Positions 1-15,260 are shown, counted from the stretch's first letter. The stretch: 64,000 bases of DNA from Cylindrodendrum hubeiense (GCA_014621425.1 JAANBB010000094.1:46907-110906); one strand, 5' to 3'. Notes: a model not told the origin generated them from the letters alone. Translations and numbers: made by a program.

Positions 1-1687
1 CAACCTGCTTGGGCTCAACCTCGATTCTCCGTACCAAGCCACCAGTGGCCCAGTCAAAGAACGAAACACCGCCCTGTCCAGTGACACCGAGTAAAACTCC
101 ACCGTGGAGTCGGTCAGCCTGGAAACCAACGTCCAAGCCGCCGGGCTTCTCGATAAAGTTCTTGTACAGCTTGACTGTCATGGGCGACTCGCGGATGGCA
201 AAGTCGTTGCTGTTTTCCTTGGAGGCCCAGACAAAGTCCAATGCCGATCCAAAGGCCTTGTTACGCCAAGCCAGAGCAGTGTAGATGATGTACTCGCCAT
301 CACCGCACACAGAGACGAAACGGCCGTTGGGTGAGTGGATCAGGGTCTGGGGATACACCTCGCAGGTACCGAGGTCCTTGGTGGGAAGCGAAATCGGCTC
401 GTTGTCCTTGACAGAGGCGTCTGTCATGATTAGCATAGAACAGCAACAGGAACAACACAAACTCACCTCCTCCCTTGATGATGGCAGAAACAACCTCGTT
501 GTGTCGGGCCCAGATCAGCTTGCCAGAGGGGTCCATAGACACCGCAGGCTCCTCTCGACCCAGCTTAACCACAACGGCACCATCGTCGAAACCAACAGCA
601 ATGCCCTGCTTGCCCTTCTGGGATGAGACACACCACGCTCGCTCGAGGCTGTAGTTGAGTGACTGCTCAAATCGGTAGGTGTTGGCATGCCATATTCTGA
701 TGGTACCGTCCTCGGAACCAGAGATGATGACGGGCAATTCGGGGTGGTAGCAGGCGAATGAGACGTTGTTGGTGTGGCCCTCGAGGGTAGCAATCAGGGA
801 CTTGGTGGTGTAATCCCAAATCTTGACTGTTCGGTCGTCTGAGGTGGTCAAAAGGTAAGGCTTGTCGGAGTGAGGGTAGTAGTCGACGTGGTTGACACCC
901 TTGGTCTCGTGGGCTTCGAGGGTGAAGTTGGGGGTTGAAGATCCCAAGCTCCAGATCTTGACGGTGCGGTCAAGACAAGCCGAGGCAAAAGTGTTTGTAT
1001 CCTTGGGGTTGATGGCAAGACCCATGACATAGTGGCCGTGGCCCTCAAACACCTGCACACATTTCCAGCCCTTGTCCCAATCCCACAGCTTAATGGTCAT
1101 GTCATCGGAAGCGGTAAGCACGAAAGGCTGCGTAGGGTGGACGGCGATCGCTCGGATGTAGTCGGGGTGCGCCTCAAACGAGGTGATCTTCTCAGAGGTG
1201 TTGTAGTTGTAGACACGTAGTTGGAAGTCATCGGATCCGCAAACGATCCAGTTCTTTCGGGCAATGAATCGACCGGCGCGGACGGGGACATCGGTCAGCT
1301 CGAAGGTCTTGACGATCTGCTGCGTCTCGTGAGACCAGATGTAGACGTGGCCTGTAGGAGGTCAGCTTCGAGAACCTCGCTGTGAGGCGGCGACGGTCAG
1401 GGCATACCGCTGTAGAGGGTAGTGAGGATCCATGGCTCATGGGGGTGAAAGTCAATGCCCTTGACTCGCTCGCTGCGGGCGTAGAGCTGGCGCTGTTGTC
1501 GCAACTGGTGTCAGCTTGGGATCGCAACGGGGTTGAAGCACGGGAGGTCAAGGTCCGGGAGAGAGGGGGACGGGGAGACGGGGACGGGGACGGGGAGAGG
1601 GCGAGCGAAAACAAGTGCCGCATAGGGGAATTGCAACAGCGCATCGCCGTGATCCAACGCAGCACTGACCTTGACGTCTAACTTCAT
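1..1687 (-). CDS. sec27: Coatomer subunit beta' (COPI, WD40 protein), 5' part, cut by the window edge
   Basis: This is the beta' subunit of the COPI coat, which acts at Golgi membranes in retrograde Golgi-to-ER transport. Exons read 1687-1670, 1492-1408, 1351-467 and 420-1 (running off the window), about 469 codons of a family usually above 800 residues. The first exon encodes only MKLDVK and joins to [17 protein letters not shown], which is the conserved start of the Sec27/COPB2 family. Repeated WD-type blades follow, for example [38 protein letters not shown] and [13 protein letters not shown]. After the last intron the sequence continues as [18 protein letters not shown], the region following the propeller. 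Introns are 1669-1493, 1407-1352 and 466-421. The C-terminal alpha-solenoid lies outside the window. The identification is firm; the acceptor of intron 1 was chosen by homology. Confidence 0.93.
1558..1604 (+). repeat. G-run repeat (GGGGAC/GGGGAG units) inside sec27 intron 1
   Basis: Tandem units of GGGGACGGGGAG type run through this stretch on the plus strand, so the sense strand of sec27 intron 1 is a C-rich tract. The plus strand has at least six runs of four or more G, which could form a G-quadruplex. A related G-rich repeat lies at 12355-12416. Confidence 0.7.
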
Positions 1688-3648
1688 CTTGGCGGTAGGT
1701 GTCGCAGTGTCGCAGAGGTGAAGAGGCAAGCTGTCCAGGCCAGGGCGGTGATGTCGAAGGACGTAGTGGGGTCAGCGGCAGGAGTCCCTGGAAGTGGCCA
1801 CCATGCAGCGCTACAACAAGACGTCGCGTGTGTTTGTAGAGGGAAATTCGGGAAAAGTCGAAATATTACAGGCGAGATGGAGGCCGTCTACTGCGTCAAT
1901 CGTTAAACCCAAGTTTGGCAGCAGCTCGGAGCTCCTGTTGCACATGAATTTCGAGCTTCTCGAAAATGTGTCCTGCGGCTGTTGCCAGCCTGGCCACGAG
2001 GTTTCTGCCTGATGTGTCAGGCCGCCGCCTCCTTATCGCCAGGGGCCACGCTGCTACAGTGTGGTGGCTGATTGCTCCCTAGAAAAGGGGCGCCCATGGA
2101 GGGGTCTAGGGTAGTAGTGGTTGACCAGAGTGTTGAGATTCATTCAACTCAGCTGAACTTGTTGCCTGGCCCCTTGAGATCAATTGAGGAACTATATGCC
2201 TGGGTTGCGTGTCCCGAAGCAGATCTGCCCGCCATCGGGCGGTGCTGGTGGGATCATCTCGATACCTACCTCACATCGTCATCTCCGTGAATCCGGAATC
2301 CGCGGAGGCCAGGGAGGTGTCTCTGTTCTCAGAGTTGGATGCCTCCCTCCCTCGTACCCGAAATAGATTTCTCCTCCAAGTAACCAGTTCGTCTGGTGTT
2401 AGTAGCTGAGGACGCGCCTCTCCCTGGTGTAGTACAGCTGAACCAGTCAGCTTCATGAAAGTTGATGGTTTGCCCACATCGCACGCATGGTCCACCAGCG
2501 TCGATGCAACATGGCTTAGCTGCTTTGCGTTTATTGCGAGATGGACCATCCTGCTTCCTATTAAAAGCAATTGTTCCACCATCACGAATCGATCCCCACC
2601 TGTCAGAAACGAAGCACAGATGGTTTGCGTCCAACGTACTTCCACACGTCGCATCTCCCTCTGACATCCCTCTCACATCTCTCTCAAACCGTGGCTGTAC
2701 ACGGACGGACACGCACGCCCCTTCCTTTCCTGGCTTGCCTGGCTTCCCTGGCTGGGGTTGGGCTGCGTGAATCTCGAATAAGCAACGGCTAACCTACTGC
2801 AGAACTTGTAATTAGGACTCTTCATCTCATCTGCCCTCGAACAGGGCTCCGTGATATTGCATTGGACCGTGGCGGCTCAACCGAAAGCAAAAAGACCACA
2901 GCGTTCTAGACGCCGCACAGTCGGCGGCCCACGATAGCCACTTAGGCGCACTGTATCCCCAGTGCCACCCCGCAACAGCGCACCCTGACACCGTCCCCGG
3001 TCACAGTGCGAGTCTCAGCCGCCTGCCCCGGGTTAGCAGGTCCCACTGCGCCCACTGGCGGCCGGGCCACTGGACACTCACTGGACGGCGCTGGCCACTG
3101 GCGGCCACTGGCACCCAAAACCACCTAAGCCGCAATCTGATGGGCCCTGGAATCCTGGATTTCATCATCCCTTTCTCCCATCCTGGTAGTGCACCACTGT
3201 ACCTACTACTTACTCGCTACTCCTGCTTCGCCTCCCTCTCCTCCTCGACCTCGACCTCGACCTCAACCTCGAACCCTCTCGAACAGCATCGATTTCCCGC
3301 CCTTTCCCTCTCCTTTTCAACTCGCGATCCCCCGCCATCGCCGTGCCCTGCGCTCTCTCCATCGCCAGTCCTCCACGCGGCCCGACCACGCGCCTCCACA
3401 CCTGTCCGTGTCTGCGGGGTTACAAATCGCCCACCTGCTTGAGCCCAACGGCTGCATCGCATCCGCCACGCCATCACATCTCGTGCTTGCTCCGAGCCTC
3501 CCCAGCCAGCGCAGAGCACACCACATAGTCCGGCTTTCCATCGCCTCGTCTTCCGGAACCTCGTCGTCGACCCCGTCGTCGACCTGGCCCCCCGACACCA
3601 CTGAGCCCCTCGCAAATACCTCGCTGGCCCAGACGCCTCGTCGCAACC
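1688..3648. other. Divergent intergenic region between sec27 and sch9
   Basis: About 2 kb separates the two divergently read start codons. I see no convincing gene. Positions about 2930-3120 are dense in CACTGG/CCACTGGCGG words. From about 3180 to 3640 the plus strand is strongly pyrimidine-rich (CT and TCGACC runs), as expected of the core promoter and leader of sch9. An upstream ATG at 3139-3141 opens a 100-codon frame ending at 3442, but the transcription start is not known. Confidence 0.6.
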
Positions 3649-5852
3649 ATGTCGTCGTGGAACCTCACAAAGAGTACGTCTTGCCTTCGTCTTCATCTCC
3701 GTCCTCTCCTCCATCCATTCCCCTCTACTTCATTCATACTCTCTCCTATGTGATTTATGCGTGGCATGTTGCATCACCCTCACCTCACCTCACCTCGCCT
3801 CGCCTCTCCTCTCCATGACCAACCCCCCCAAGGCTGACCATGACTTCCAGAGTTAAAGGAAACCCATCTCGGTCCTCTGAGCCCCTTTTCCCGATCGCCG
3901 TCTACCTCTACCATCACAACAGATAAAGAGGAAAAGGGACAACCGAGCGCGGGTGCCGTGACCCCGACGACCGACAATGCTATCGGTGAGTGCTGTAGTA
4001 GGATGCTTGTTGGACTAGACTGACTGTTGAGAAGCCGCCTCCGAGGCCATGACCCAGGCACCCGTCGTTAAGCCCCCCAAGCCCGGTATTCTGGTTGTCA
4101 CTCTCCACGAGGGACATGGATTCGCTCTGCCAGAGCAGCATCGAAATGCCTTTACGTCCTCACACCAAGGGTCGATGTCACAAGGCAACGCCCTGAATAT
4201 GGCGGGCTCTGTGCGGCCACCTTCGTCACAACGCGGTGCCCCAGGATCCTTCGTGAACGGAGCCAATCGACCTCACTCGTCCGCCGGTGGCTTTACTGGC
4301 ATCCCAACCAACCACGGCCGAATCTCTGGCAAGTACATGCCGTACGCTCTTCTCGATTTCGACAAGGTCCAGGTCTTTGTCAACTCGGTCGACGGAAACC
4401 CAGAGAACCCTCTGTGGGCTGGTGGCAACACCCAGTACAAGTTCGATGTTTCAAGAGTAACGGAGCTAGTGATTCACCTCTACATGCGCAACCCTACCGC
4501 CCCCCCAGGATCGGGACGTAGCCAGGACATCTTCTTGGGTGTCGCACGAATCAACCCCCGGTTCGAGGAGAGACAGCCATTCGTGGAGGATCCCAAGGCG
4601 AGCAAGAAGGATCGCGAGAAGGCATTGGCCGAGCATACCGCCCGCCACAAGGGTGAAGGCCACCGTGGCGCCGAGTGGGTCGATGTGCAGTACGGCTCTG
4701 GTAAGATCAAGATTGGCGTCGAGTACGTCGAGACGCGAGCCGGCAAGCTCAAGATTGAGGACTTTAAGCTCCTCAAGGTCGTGGGCAAGGGCAGCTTCGG
4801 CAAGGTCATGCAGGTGCGCAAGAAGGACACGAACCGAATCTACGCCCTCAAGACGATCCGCAAGGCACACATCATTTCTCGATCCGAAGTGGCCCATACC
4901 CTGGCCGAAAGGTCTGTGCTGGCGCAGATCAACAACCCCTTCATCGTCCCTCTCAAGTTCAGTTTCCAGTCACCAGAGAAGCTGTACTTTGTGTTGGCCT
5001 TTGTCAACGGAGGCGAGCTGTTCCACCACCTGCAAAAGGAGCACCGGTTCGACGTCAACCGATCCCGATTTTACACGGCTGAGCTGCTGTGCGCCCTGGA
5101 ATGCCTCCACGGATTCAACGTCATCTACCGCGATCTCAAGCCCGAGAACATCCTGCTTGATTACCAGGGCCACATTGCCCTCTGTGATTTTGGCCTGTGC
5201 AAGCTGGACATGAAGGATGAGGACCGAACCAACACTTTCTGTGGCACCCCCGAGTACCTGGCACCAGAGCTGCTCATGGGACAAGGCTACAACAAGACGG
5301 TCGATTGGTGGACCCTGGGCGTCTTGCTCTACGAGATGTTGACGGGTCTGCCTCCTTTCTACGACGAGAACACCAACGAGATGTACCGCAAGATTCTTTC
5401 CGAGCCTCTTCACTTCTCGGACGTTGTACCACCCGCGGCCAAGGATCTTCTTACGAAGCTGTTGAACCGAAACCCCGACGAGCGACTGGGAGCCAAGGGA
5501 TCTGCCGAGATCAAGGCGCACCCCTTCTTCCACGCCATCGACTGGCGCAAGCTGCTCCAGCGCAAGTATGAGCCTACCTTCAAGCCCAATGTTGTAAGTA
5601 ACGCCCCGTTCTCGTGTAAATGACATGTGCTGACTCGGATTGTAGGCGGATGCACTGGACACTACCAACTTTGACCCCGAGTTCACTTCGGAGGCGCCCC
5701 AAGACTCCTTCGTCGACGGTCCTATGCTGTCACAGACGATGCAGAACCAGTTCGAGGGATTCAGTTACAACCGACCGATTGCGGGCCTGGGAGATGCTGG
5801 CGGCAGTGTCAAGGACCCTTCGTTTGTCGGAAGCTTGACGGATAACCGATAG
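3649..5852 (+). CDS. sch9: AGC-family protein kinase Sch9 (C2 domain plus kinase)
   Basis: Sch9 is the fungal S6-kinase-like AGC kinase that acts downstream of TORC1 in nutrient sensing, growth and stress control. Exons are 3649-3673, 3851-3985, 4035-5593 and 5646-5852, giving 641 residues. The start MSSWNLTKK is split by the first intron (177 nt). A C2-like domain covers about residues 65-285, around YMPYALLDFDKVQVFVN. The kinase domain begins at about residue 297 with GKGSFGKV, Lys326 in YALK, YRDLKPEN with Asp420, DFG with Asp438, and the activation loop TFCGTPEYLAPE with Thr454. The C-tail holds FEGFSY as hydrophobic motif (Ser613). The turn-motif region reads GPMLSQ. The small first exons would be missed by a simple open-frame reading. 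Domain order (C2 before kinase) separates Sch9 from PKA and Ypk kinases. Confidence 0.93.
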
Positions 5853-7994
5853 ACTGCGATTGGTGTATTCGGGGGAAGTGGTGAAGGTGAAGTGAAGGCG
5901 AGGGATGAGAGCCTCGCAAGGGCGCAAGGAGAATAGACGGCGAGCAGGCTCGAGTCTGGGAGGCGGCTCATGACACAAGAACGAGCGAGCCAGGATGCCC
6001 TCCTTGCACGATGACCATTATGCCTGTTGGACGGATGCGGGTGGGTAGGGATGGAAAGGGAGAGTCTTGCTGCTGATAGGATGACCATCTTGGACGGACA
6101 AGAGGGAGAAAGGCTAGATGAGATAGATAGGACTAAGCCTTGAAGAAGGGGGCCTTGAGTATAAATAAGGATGTACGTTCGCTCAGATGATGAGTCTTGT
6201 GGTGTTGATGTGGAGTCGATTTCGTCATTGTTGTTGTATAGTCTTTACTTGAAGGGGAGTCGCTTGGAAATGTCTACGTAGTGCGGTAGGGAACAGTGGG
6301 GGTTGGTGGGGTGGGTGAATATGAATTATTGGGGGACCACCATCTTGAGAATCTGAGATGCAATGCGAGACATGCTAAAAGTGAGGCTAAAAAAAAAGTG
6401 ATGGCTGAATGATCAGTGAGTGGGCCGGTGGGTGGTTCGGCGAGGTGGCCGAGGAGGCCGAGGAGATGTGTGAGAGCGAGCGAGGGCCAGCGAAGCCAGC
6501 GAGGGCCAAGGAGGAGTTCGGCATTCGCCATGGTCACCGCGGTGTGTCAGCATGGCGCTAATTCCCGCGGGCAATGGAGAAGAAGGGTTTGAAGGGATTG
6601 ACGGAAATGGCTTGTCCGGTCGGCATCGACGCCGGAGCCGGAGACGGGGACGGAGATGGAGACTTGTGGGTGGAGCTCCATGAGGATGGGGGATGGAAAA
6701 TGGAGCATTGACTGGAGGGGATCACTAAGCGTGATTACAGATTACAGAGCCGAGGCGGGGTGGATAGGGATGCGAATTGATGGATATGCGTACTATGTAG
6801 TGTCCGTAGGTTCCGTAGTGGCCGTAGGATCCGGAGCCTCATGTCGAGATATCTGGAGATGATAAAGTCTTGGTCATGTTATGAAAGCTGGATGGTTTGC
6901 TGAGTGAGAAATGTCCAAGCAGCGATGCAGTGCGGCCAGCGGCGGGGGGTGGGGGGTGTCTACTGCGTGCCTAGCAAGGTCTAAGGTAGGAGGAGAGGTC
7001 GCGGCCCCCACTGCGATACCCGACGGGAGAGCTGTAATGTAGGGAGTTACCAACTGTCAGGCACCTCGCAGTGGGCGGCATGCGCTGGAGTGCAGCCGCC
7101 ATTGGAGGGGCTATGGGGTTGCAAGCTTTGGCGGGGTTCTCATCGCGACGGGACCATCTGTACTACACTACCACTGCCACTACCCAACGGACGAAGCACA
7201 GTAGCTCATCCGACGAGAGAGCTCCAGTGGCTTTACCCACCCCCCAACAAGTTTCATTTTCGGGACCTGACGCACACCTGATGCAGGTAGAGTCGCTCGT
7301 TTGGTCCGGGCAGAGGCCTGGAGGCGGTCCCGATTCCGGATGGCAGCGTCTGAATTTTGAGGCCAGAGAGGGGTTGTCTGGATCCTGGCCGTATTCAATC
7401 TCGCATGCCGCCTGGTCCCTCGTCCCTCCTTGCTCATCGTCCCTCCTCATCTGTTATCCCTCACCTTCAATCTTTCATCTTGCATCTTGCATCTGAGCCG
7501 GCCTATTGATTCCCCCTATCGATCCCCCGTGTCCGCCATCCAGGTACGTTGATTGACATCATCTGCTCCATCATCCGCTATATCATGTGAAAACGACGCT
7601 CGGTGGCATCATGCCCCACGTTCCCTGTCCCGCCGGCGCCGCACTGCGCTCCCTGCCCCTCTTCCGCCGCGCCACGCCGACCTGAGGTGAGGTGTGAGGT
7701 GTGATGCTTGGTGAGGTGGGGTGGCTTTGACCTCAGGAACCCGGAACGTCAGGAAGGAGCTGCCATAACCTGCTTGCCAGGTGGTTGCCCTACCTACCGT
7801 CCATACCTCCCTACCTACCTACAATATCACTCCTCTCCTCTCCTCTCCTCTTCTTTTATCTTCTTCTTCTTCTACTCCATCATTCCTCCCCTCTACCCAA
7901 AACCAGCATCTCCTTTGCTGTCAAGCTCTTCTCTAATCTAATCCTCCTCCCGCTTCCAGTTCCCTCCCCCGCACCTCTCCCACGACCAAAAAAA
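5853..7994. other. Intergenic region between sch9 and pgi1
   Basis: This holds the 3' end of sch9 and the promoter of pgi1. I see no gene. Positions 6640-6660 hold short GGAGAC/GGGGAC repeats, 7680-7730 holds GAGGTGAGGTGTGAGG-type words, and 7800-7990 is a CT-rich leader with TACC repeats directly upstream of the pgi1 start, a usual feature of strongly expressed fungal genes. Confidence 0.55.
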
Positions 7995-9814
<1,820 letters not shown>

Positions 9815-12354
9815 AGAAAAAGGAGGAATAAGATGGGTGTCATGATTCGGACAAGAGCGCCGCCGAGCACGGGATGATTGATGTTAATGTATGAAACGAG
9901 ACAAAAAGCTAATTGGGACTGGATGCCAGTGGCCCAAAATTGCAAAGTTGACCATTCAGTGTTTGTGTCTTGTTCAAGTGATGACCGTCGTAGATGCCCG
10001 GGGGATATCGACCATAACAGCGGACTGTCGAGCGTAACGACGGACTTTTTGAGCTCAGCTACATGGCCCGATGGTTTCAGCTCGAGTTTATTTGTTCGTC
10101 TAATGAGGTCTGACGAGTTGAGATGACCGAAAGAATTGACTGTTGGTTAGCTGATAAGACACTTGACAGCCGATCTCTCAGTCCATTCCCGGGTGCCACC
10201 CTAGAGAAGGACATGGTCTAGGATTAAACCATCTCGATCCGTGCGATGTCGGATACTCGCCAGTTCTTGGCCTCGGCATTAGCCCGAGAGCAGTTGATTT
10301 TCATATTGACCAGGATGCTGACGGGGATCTGGGATTCCACCCATAACACTTACAGCAAAGGACGAAGCAGACGCCGAGAAGGGATGGTATCATGACGAGC
10401 TACCCGACATGTCCCTTACTGCATCGAGCAACTGAGAAGCCCCGGGAGAAGTCGGGGTTAAGTCTGGGGTAGGGACCATGGATTGATATTGGCCCAATGT
10501 GAGGTGAGGTGGCACCGGGGGACGAGGTATAATTGATGGACGACTGACAATGCAGAAATGTGAGGCGGGAGAGGCGGCCTGTCTCATGATTGCTGATGAT
10601 CCGGCCGGCCGGTGGTCAGCATTACAAGGACATCCAAGGACATTGGTACAGAATAGACTACGGGACTGTACTGAACAGGACCTCACTCGTCACTACGACC
10701 CCAAACGCCCACGTGTGTGTCTCATACAGATACATACAGAATCAGGTGCATGGTGGCTTCGGGAGAGCACCAGGAAGCCGGCCCAGCTGTACCTATCAGA
10801 GGCACCATCCAACCCTCTGGAGCTCTGGAGGCTGTCAGCCGTTAAGACCGTGCCGGTCTCTTGTGTCCCATTTCGCGGAGACGTGGATGCACGATTGGTG
10901 GGGTTGACGGGGTCGTCGCGGGGAAACGGAGAGGAACTGGTGGCCGTCGGAGCGTAGCCGAAATGGGGGGAAAACCTGGGGTCGAGCAAAGGGACATGGC
11001 GTGATGGGGAAGGAGTCTCCTGTTTTTGTTTATGTCTCCTGTTTGCATAGGGCCGTTTAGGAGTCCTCGTTTACGGGTCCGGGCCGAGAAGTGTGAGATG
11101 GTGCTATAGTAAGGGGTCCGGGATATGAGGCTTTACTTTGCGTGCGGTTTTCGCATCGCACCCTGGCCGAGAGAAGGTCCATCGTGAGGATGACGAATAA
11201 CTGCGGCAAAGGCGAGTCATCGAATTCACCCCCTTCGGGGGGCCTTGCCAAGCGCGGCGAAGTTGGGACTGGCCAAACTCCACTCACACTGGGTTCACGA
11301 TGTTTGATGCGCTGGGCGGCGGTACGGACAATCGAGACCGTTCCGGGACCACTCTAGTGGGCACCGCCCGGGCAGACAAGGGCGTATTTCCAGGGGTGCG
11401 TGACGTTGCCACTTGGGCGGTTTGGTTTCGGGAGAGTGAGTGACGAGAGTCGTCCTGGCCGGGGTTGGATATGGGAGTCGGTTTCGGCATTGGAGCGCAT
11501 GGTATAGAGTCATGATGATCATTCCTAGGAATAGATTGTGGCATATGCGACAGACTAATGGTCGAGTCCGGTGTAGACACGGGTTTACTTGATTGCCCCT
11601 GAGTTGTCGGATTGTCTCTCTATGTTATCTTCTGATGGCGTACTCGTGATCGCTTACAGAGCAACAGGCGCAGTCACAAGCAAAGAAGCGTCTGATTGAA
11701 TGCAAATGGCAACTGGGAGGCCGTCAAGAAACCGCGATACGCGACAATCACAGCGCACGCACGTCGGAGGATCCGGCGACCAACTCCAGCCGTAGCAGGA
11801 TGGTATCGTCATTACCAATGGGACGGCGGCACCGTGGCACTTCGTCCCTGCAACGGAGAGGCAAAAACAGGCGCTTGTCAAGCTTGTCGAATGCAGCCCA
11901 ACGATCCATCCATGCCAAGAGGGAACCGGTTCTCCACTGAGGGGACGTCGGGACGGGCGCGGATTTGCTGGGCGCAGGCGACGCTGACGCTGGCGCTGGC
12001 GTTATCTCTGGCCATCTGGGACGGTGCAAAACTGTGGGACTCGTTGCTTAACGGAGTTGGCAGACGGAGGCTGTGCCCCCAGCTGGGCTTGGGCTTTTTG
12101 CCCCCGGCGAGAGACGGCATGTCGGGCGTGTGCTCCGGCTCGGAGAGATGCAAGCCAGGATAGGAGATGAGGTCTTTTCCGTTTCAGTCCAGTGGTTGCT
12201 GAGTGCGGGAATTAGTCAATATGCTGGATCTAGGCAGGTTTGGTAGATGAGCAAGAAGCAGAAACAGGTGATGAATAAGGAGAAACAAGGCGAAACGAAG
12301 ACGCCCTCGGTGGTTCTACGGTAGCCAGCCGCACGGAGCGACTCGGAGGGCGTA

Positions 12355-12416
12355 CTGGGGATGGGGACGGGGGATGGGGACGGGGATGTGGACGGGGATG
12401 TGGACGGAGGGGGATG
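12355..12416 (+). repeat. G-rich minisatellite
   Basis: Units of GGGGATGTGGAC and GGGGATGGGGAC type are repeated about five times. The plus strand has several runs of four or five G and so could form a G-quadruplex. Confidence 0.75.
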
Positions 12417-13049
12417 TACGCAGACGGGGCTGGCGGATGGATCCACGGACGTTTGGACCATGGGGAATATTTCCGGTGGGTTGATTGGGATGACTGTGTC
12501 ACTGTGTAAGAAGCGACTGGGAATAGTCTGGGAAGGGATCCGGGAGGATAATCAGATCAGGGCATGTGGAACCGAAGTGCTGGCAGATGGGCGAGCCCAA
12601 GCGGATCGAACCGAGGCCCCTGCCGGGTTGAGCATTATGCCGAAACATGGGACAGGACATGGGCTAACGCAAGATTGAATAAACAAGGGGTCCATTCAAC
12701 ATGAGCATGGGGAGGGAGGCCCGAACAATAGGGCCGTAACAGCGGCTGCGCAGTGTACTATGTACGTTATGGACATGAGGTTGCGGATGATGGGCATGAG
12801 CATGATGGAGGGTTGGATGGAGGGGTTCGACGGCAGGCAATGACGTAGCGGGCATGCACTGTACCTCTTTGGGCCACAGGGGACTTGGACCCTGCGAGGG
12901 CCTCGCTGCGAGCGCCCCAGGCCACGGCTTCACGTTCCGTCGCCGGATTCACTCCCTGCGCTGCAGTGCCTCGGAGGCTGCGAGTGCCGAGGGCAAGGGC
13001 ACGATACCATGCCACTGCGCGCTTCGTGCTGCTCGTCGTCTGCTCGCAT

Positions 13050-13078
13050 GTGTGCGTGCGTGCGTGCGTGCGTGTGCG
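13050..13078 (+). repeat. GTGC microsatellite
   Basis: About six units of the tetranucleotide GTGC/GTGT lie in tandem. No coding frame is supported around it. Confidence 0.7.
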
Positions 13079-14231
13079 AGTGTTTCGCTCGACCCGGGCT
13101 TGCTGCAAGCCCGAGACATGGTGCTGGTGTCCTATCACGGCGGCGGCATCCCCGCACGTGTGTGCCATTGCAGCCGTCTTGTCTGGGGAAGTTGGGTATT
13201 ATGCGTGGCGCGCGAGGCATTGAGTATTGGACTGTCTCTATCCAAGTCGTCGAGTGTCGGTCCAAGTCTCTCCAAGTGTCTTTTCGGGGCGACCTCAACG
13301 GCTCACTCAACACTCTCGACGTCGCCCCAAGTCTCTCTTCACGTCTCAGCCCACGCCTCTCCCTGGGGCTCCCAGGTCGCTGTCTCCATGTCTCGCTCTC
13401 ACATGTAACCCTCTGCACAACCTAAATCCCCAGTTTCTTTCCCCCGGCGCTAACTATACTCTGTCTGCGGTGGTTTTCCACTCCTGCAGCACGAGAACCC
13501 ACTCCTGCTGAACGGTATGGGGCACCGCAATTCTGCTGACGACCTACGCTTCTGCCCATGTCGTTGCGTCCATCGTCAGTCTCGTCTTTTTTTGCCGCCC
13601 TGGCCGCCGGCGTCAATTGGCGTCCGCTCGTCTGCTTTCGGCCCTGATCTCTTGCCCCTTGTGCCTTGCGCCTTGCCTCTGCGTGTGGGGATAAGCACCG
13701 GCCTGGGTTAGCTGCCTCGCTGGGGGGAGGATCCATATCGATGAGTCGAGTTCGTTTGCCAGCCCTGAAGAAAAAACCCAACAACTTCACGATCCTTGCC
13801 CCGCGAATCAATCGCCGCGCCGCAAAGGGGCAAACGCTGGACAGGGTGGGCTCTTTTTGGTTTGGGTTTATCCTATCTCCCGCCAAGGGGGACCCGGGCC
13901 TGGACTCACCTCGCCCCCTGCGGCACTGCGCCACGCGAGCAGACAATGAGCCATTATTATCGTGAGGTTTTTCAGCGTCGACAATGGAAGCGCCGAGTTG
14001 ATGATTGATGCGATTTGGTACAGGACCTGCCTGTACGGAGCACCGTGCCTATGAGGGGTTTCCGTCTAATTGGGTTCCCGTCATGGATTACCGTCTATCC
14101 GCCACCAGACGCACCAGACGCAGGGCACTGCATTTTACGTACGAGGCCCGATACAGAAGCATTGACATGAGGCTGATAAGGGACAAAGGAGTTCCGTTCC
14201 GTTCATCCAGGTCGGTGCCCTGTGCGGGACA

Positions 14232-14282
14232 TCCATTCACCCATTGACAGGTGATGAATGGGTGATGAATGTGTGATGAATG
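14232..14282 (+). repeat. Short tandem and inverted repeat (GTGATGAATG)
   Basis: Three near-copies of GTGATGAATG lie in tandem at 14251-14282. The word CATTCACCCATT just upstream (14232-14243) is complementary to most of the first two copies, so an imperfect hairpin is possible. Confidence 0.6.
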
Positions 14283-15260
14283 GAGCGATTGTGGGATGCT
14301 CAATCTTGGTACCTGTCCATGACGACTTTGATTCCCTGTTAGCCCCTTTGTTCCTGGAATCCGGAAAGACGCAAACGTCATTGAAGACTGGAGACTGGGC
14401 GTAGCTATCGTCAACGAGCCAAGGTCACCAAAGAGGGGCCGCAGAGGGGGATCTGCTCCGTCCGGAATAGAGGACCCAGACTATGGATCCAAGCCAAGGA
14501 ACCCTGGCAACACATCCGACGTCACAGCAGCTGTTAGGCCGTCTCGTCGCCCAGTGGCAGACGGTCTAGTTGGCCCGGATAACTGGAGAACCGGGCCTTG
14601 GGCGAGGCTACTGTCCTGGACGCTGACGGTGGCACACACTGCCAGAAACGGTGGGCCGCCGCCGGAAGTAACTCGAAGATGGTGGATATCGTTATCGTAT
14701 CGTCATGTTCCGGGCTTGACGTAACAAGGCCCAGAGACACGCAACAATTCGATGCCAGTTGATGAAGTCAGTCAGCCCAAGGACATGGGCTTGCAGACGC
14801 CCCAGCAAAGAAGACGCAGAGAGACAGACACGCAGACACGCGGAGACACATCCCAACACAAGGTGATACATCAGAAGCACCTCATAAGCACCTCGGCGAT
14901 CCGCCTGCTTTGATTGATGAATTTACTTTATTACATCGAGGGGTTGCCTCCCTCCAGGTTGCCTGCCCGTCCCAATCGAGCCTCTGACAGTGGTGGCGTG
15001 AGACAGGCCGACAGGAGGGGTGCCCACCCGCCTGGGCCGCTTTGGGGGGGTGCTATCGTCCAGCATCCAGCATCCAGCAGCTGGCTCAGCAGCGCCTTCA
15101 GCGGGCCCCGTCAGTGGCGCCCGTCAAAGCAGCCCTGTAATAAGAGGCGCTGTGCCTTCGCACTTGGTAGCAATTGCAGCATCAAATGCCAAACGCCCAA
15201 ACCCTGCCGGAGGCTCAGCGGGCGTACATACATGCATGTCAGTGCCAGGGGCTGTTCGCT

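Noticed and set aside
3140..3818. Overlapping plus-strand open frames of 100 and 209 codons upstream of sch9
   Set aside because: They are Ser/Pro/Thr-rich translations of a pyrimidine-rich leader with no domain; the larger one has no ATG start.
10200..10330. A possible short minus-strand exon ending in ...RIEMV
   Set aside because: It is only about 35 codons, with a stop just upstream and no acceptable joining exon.
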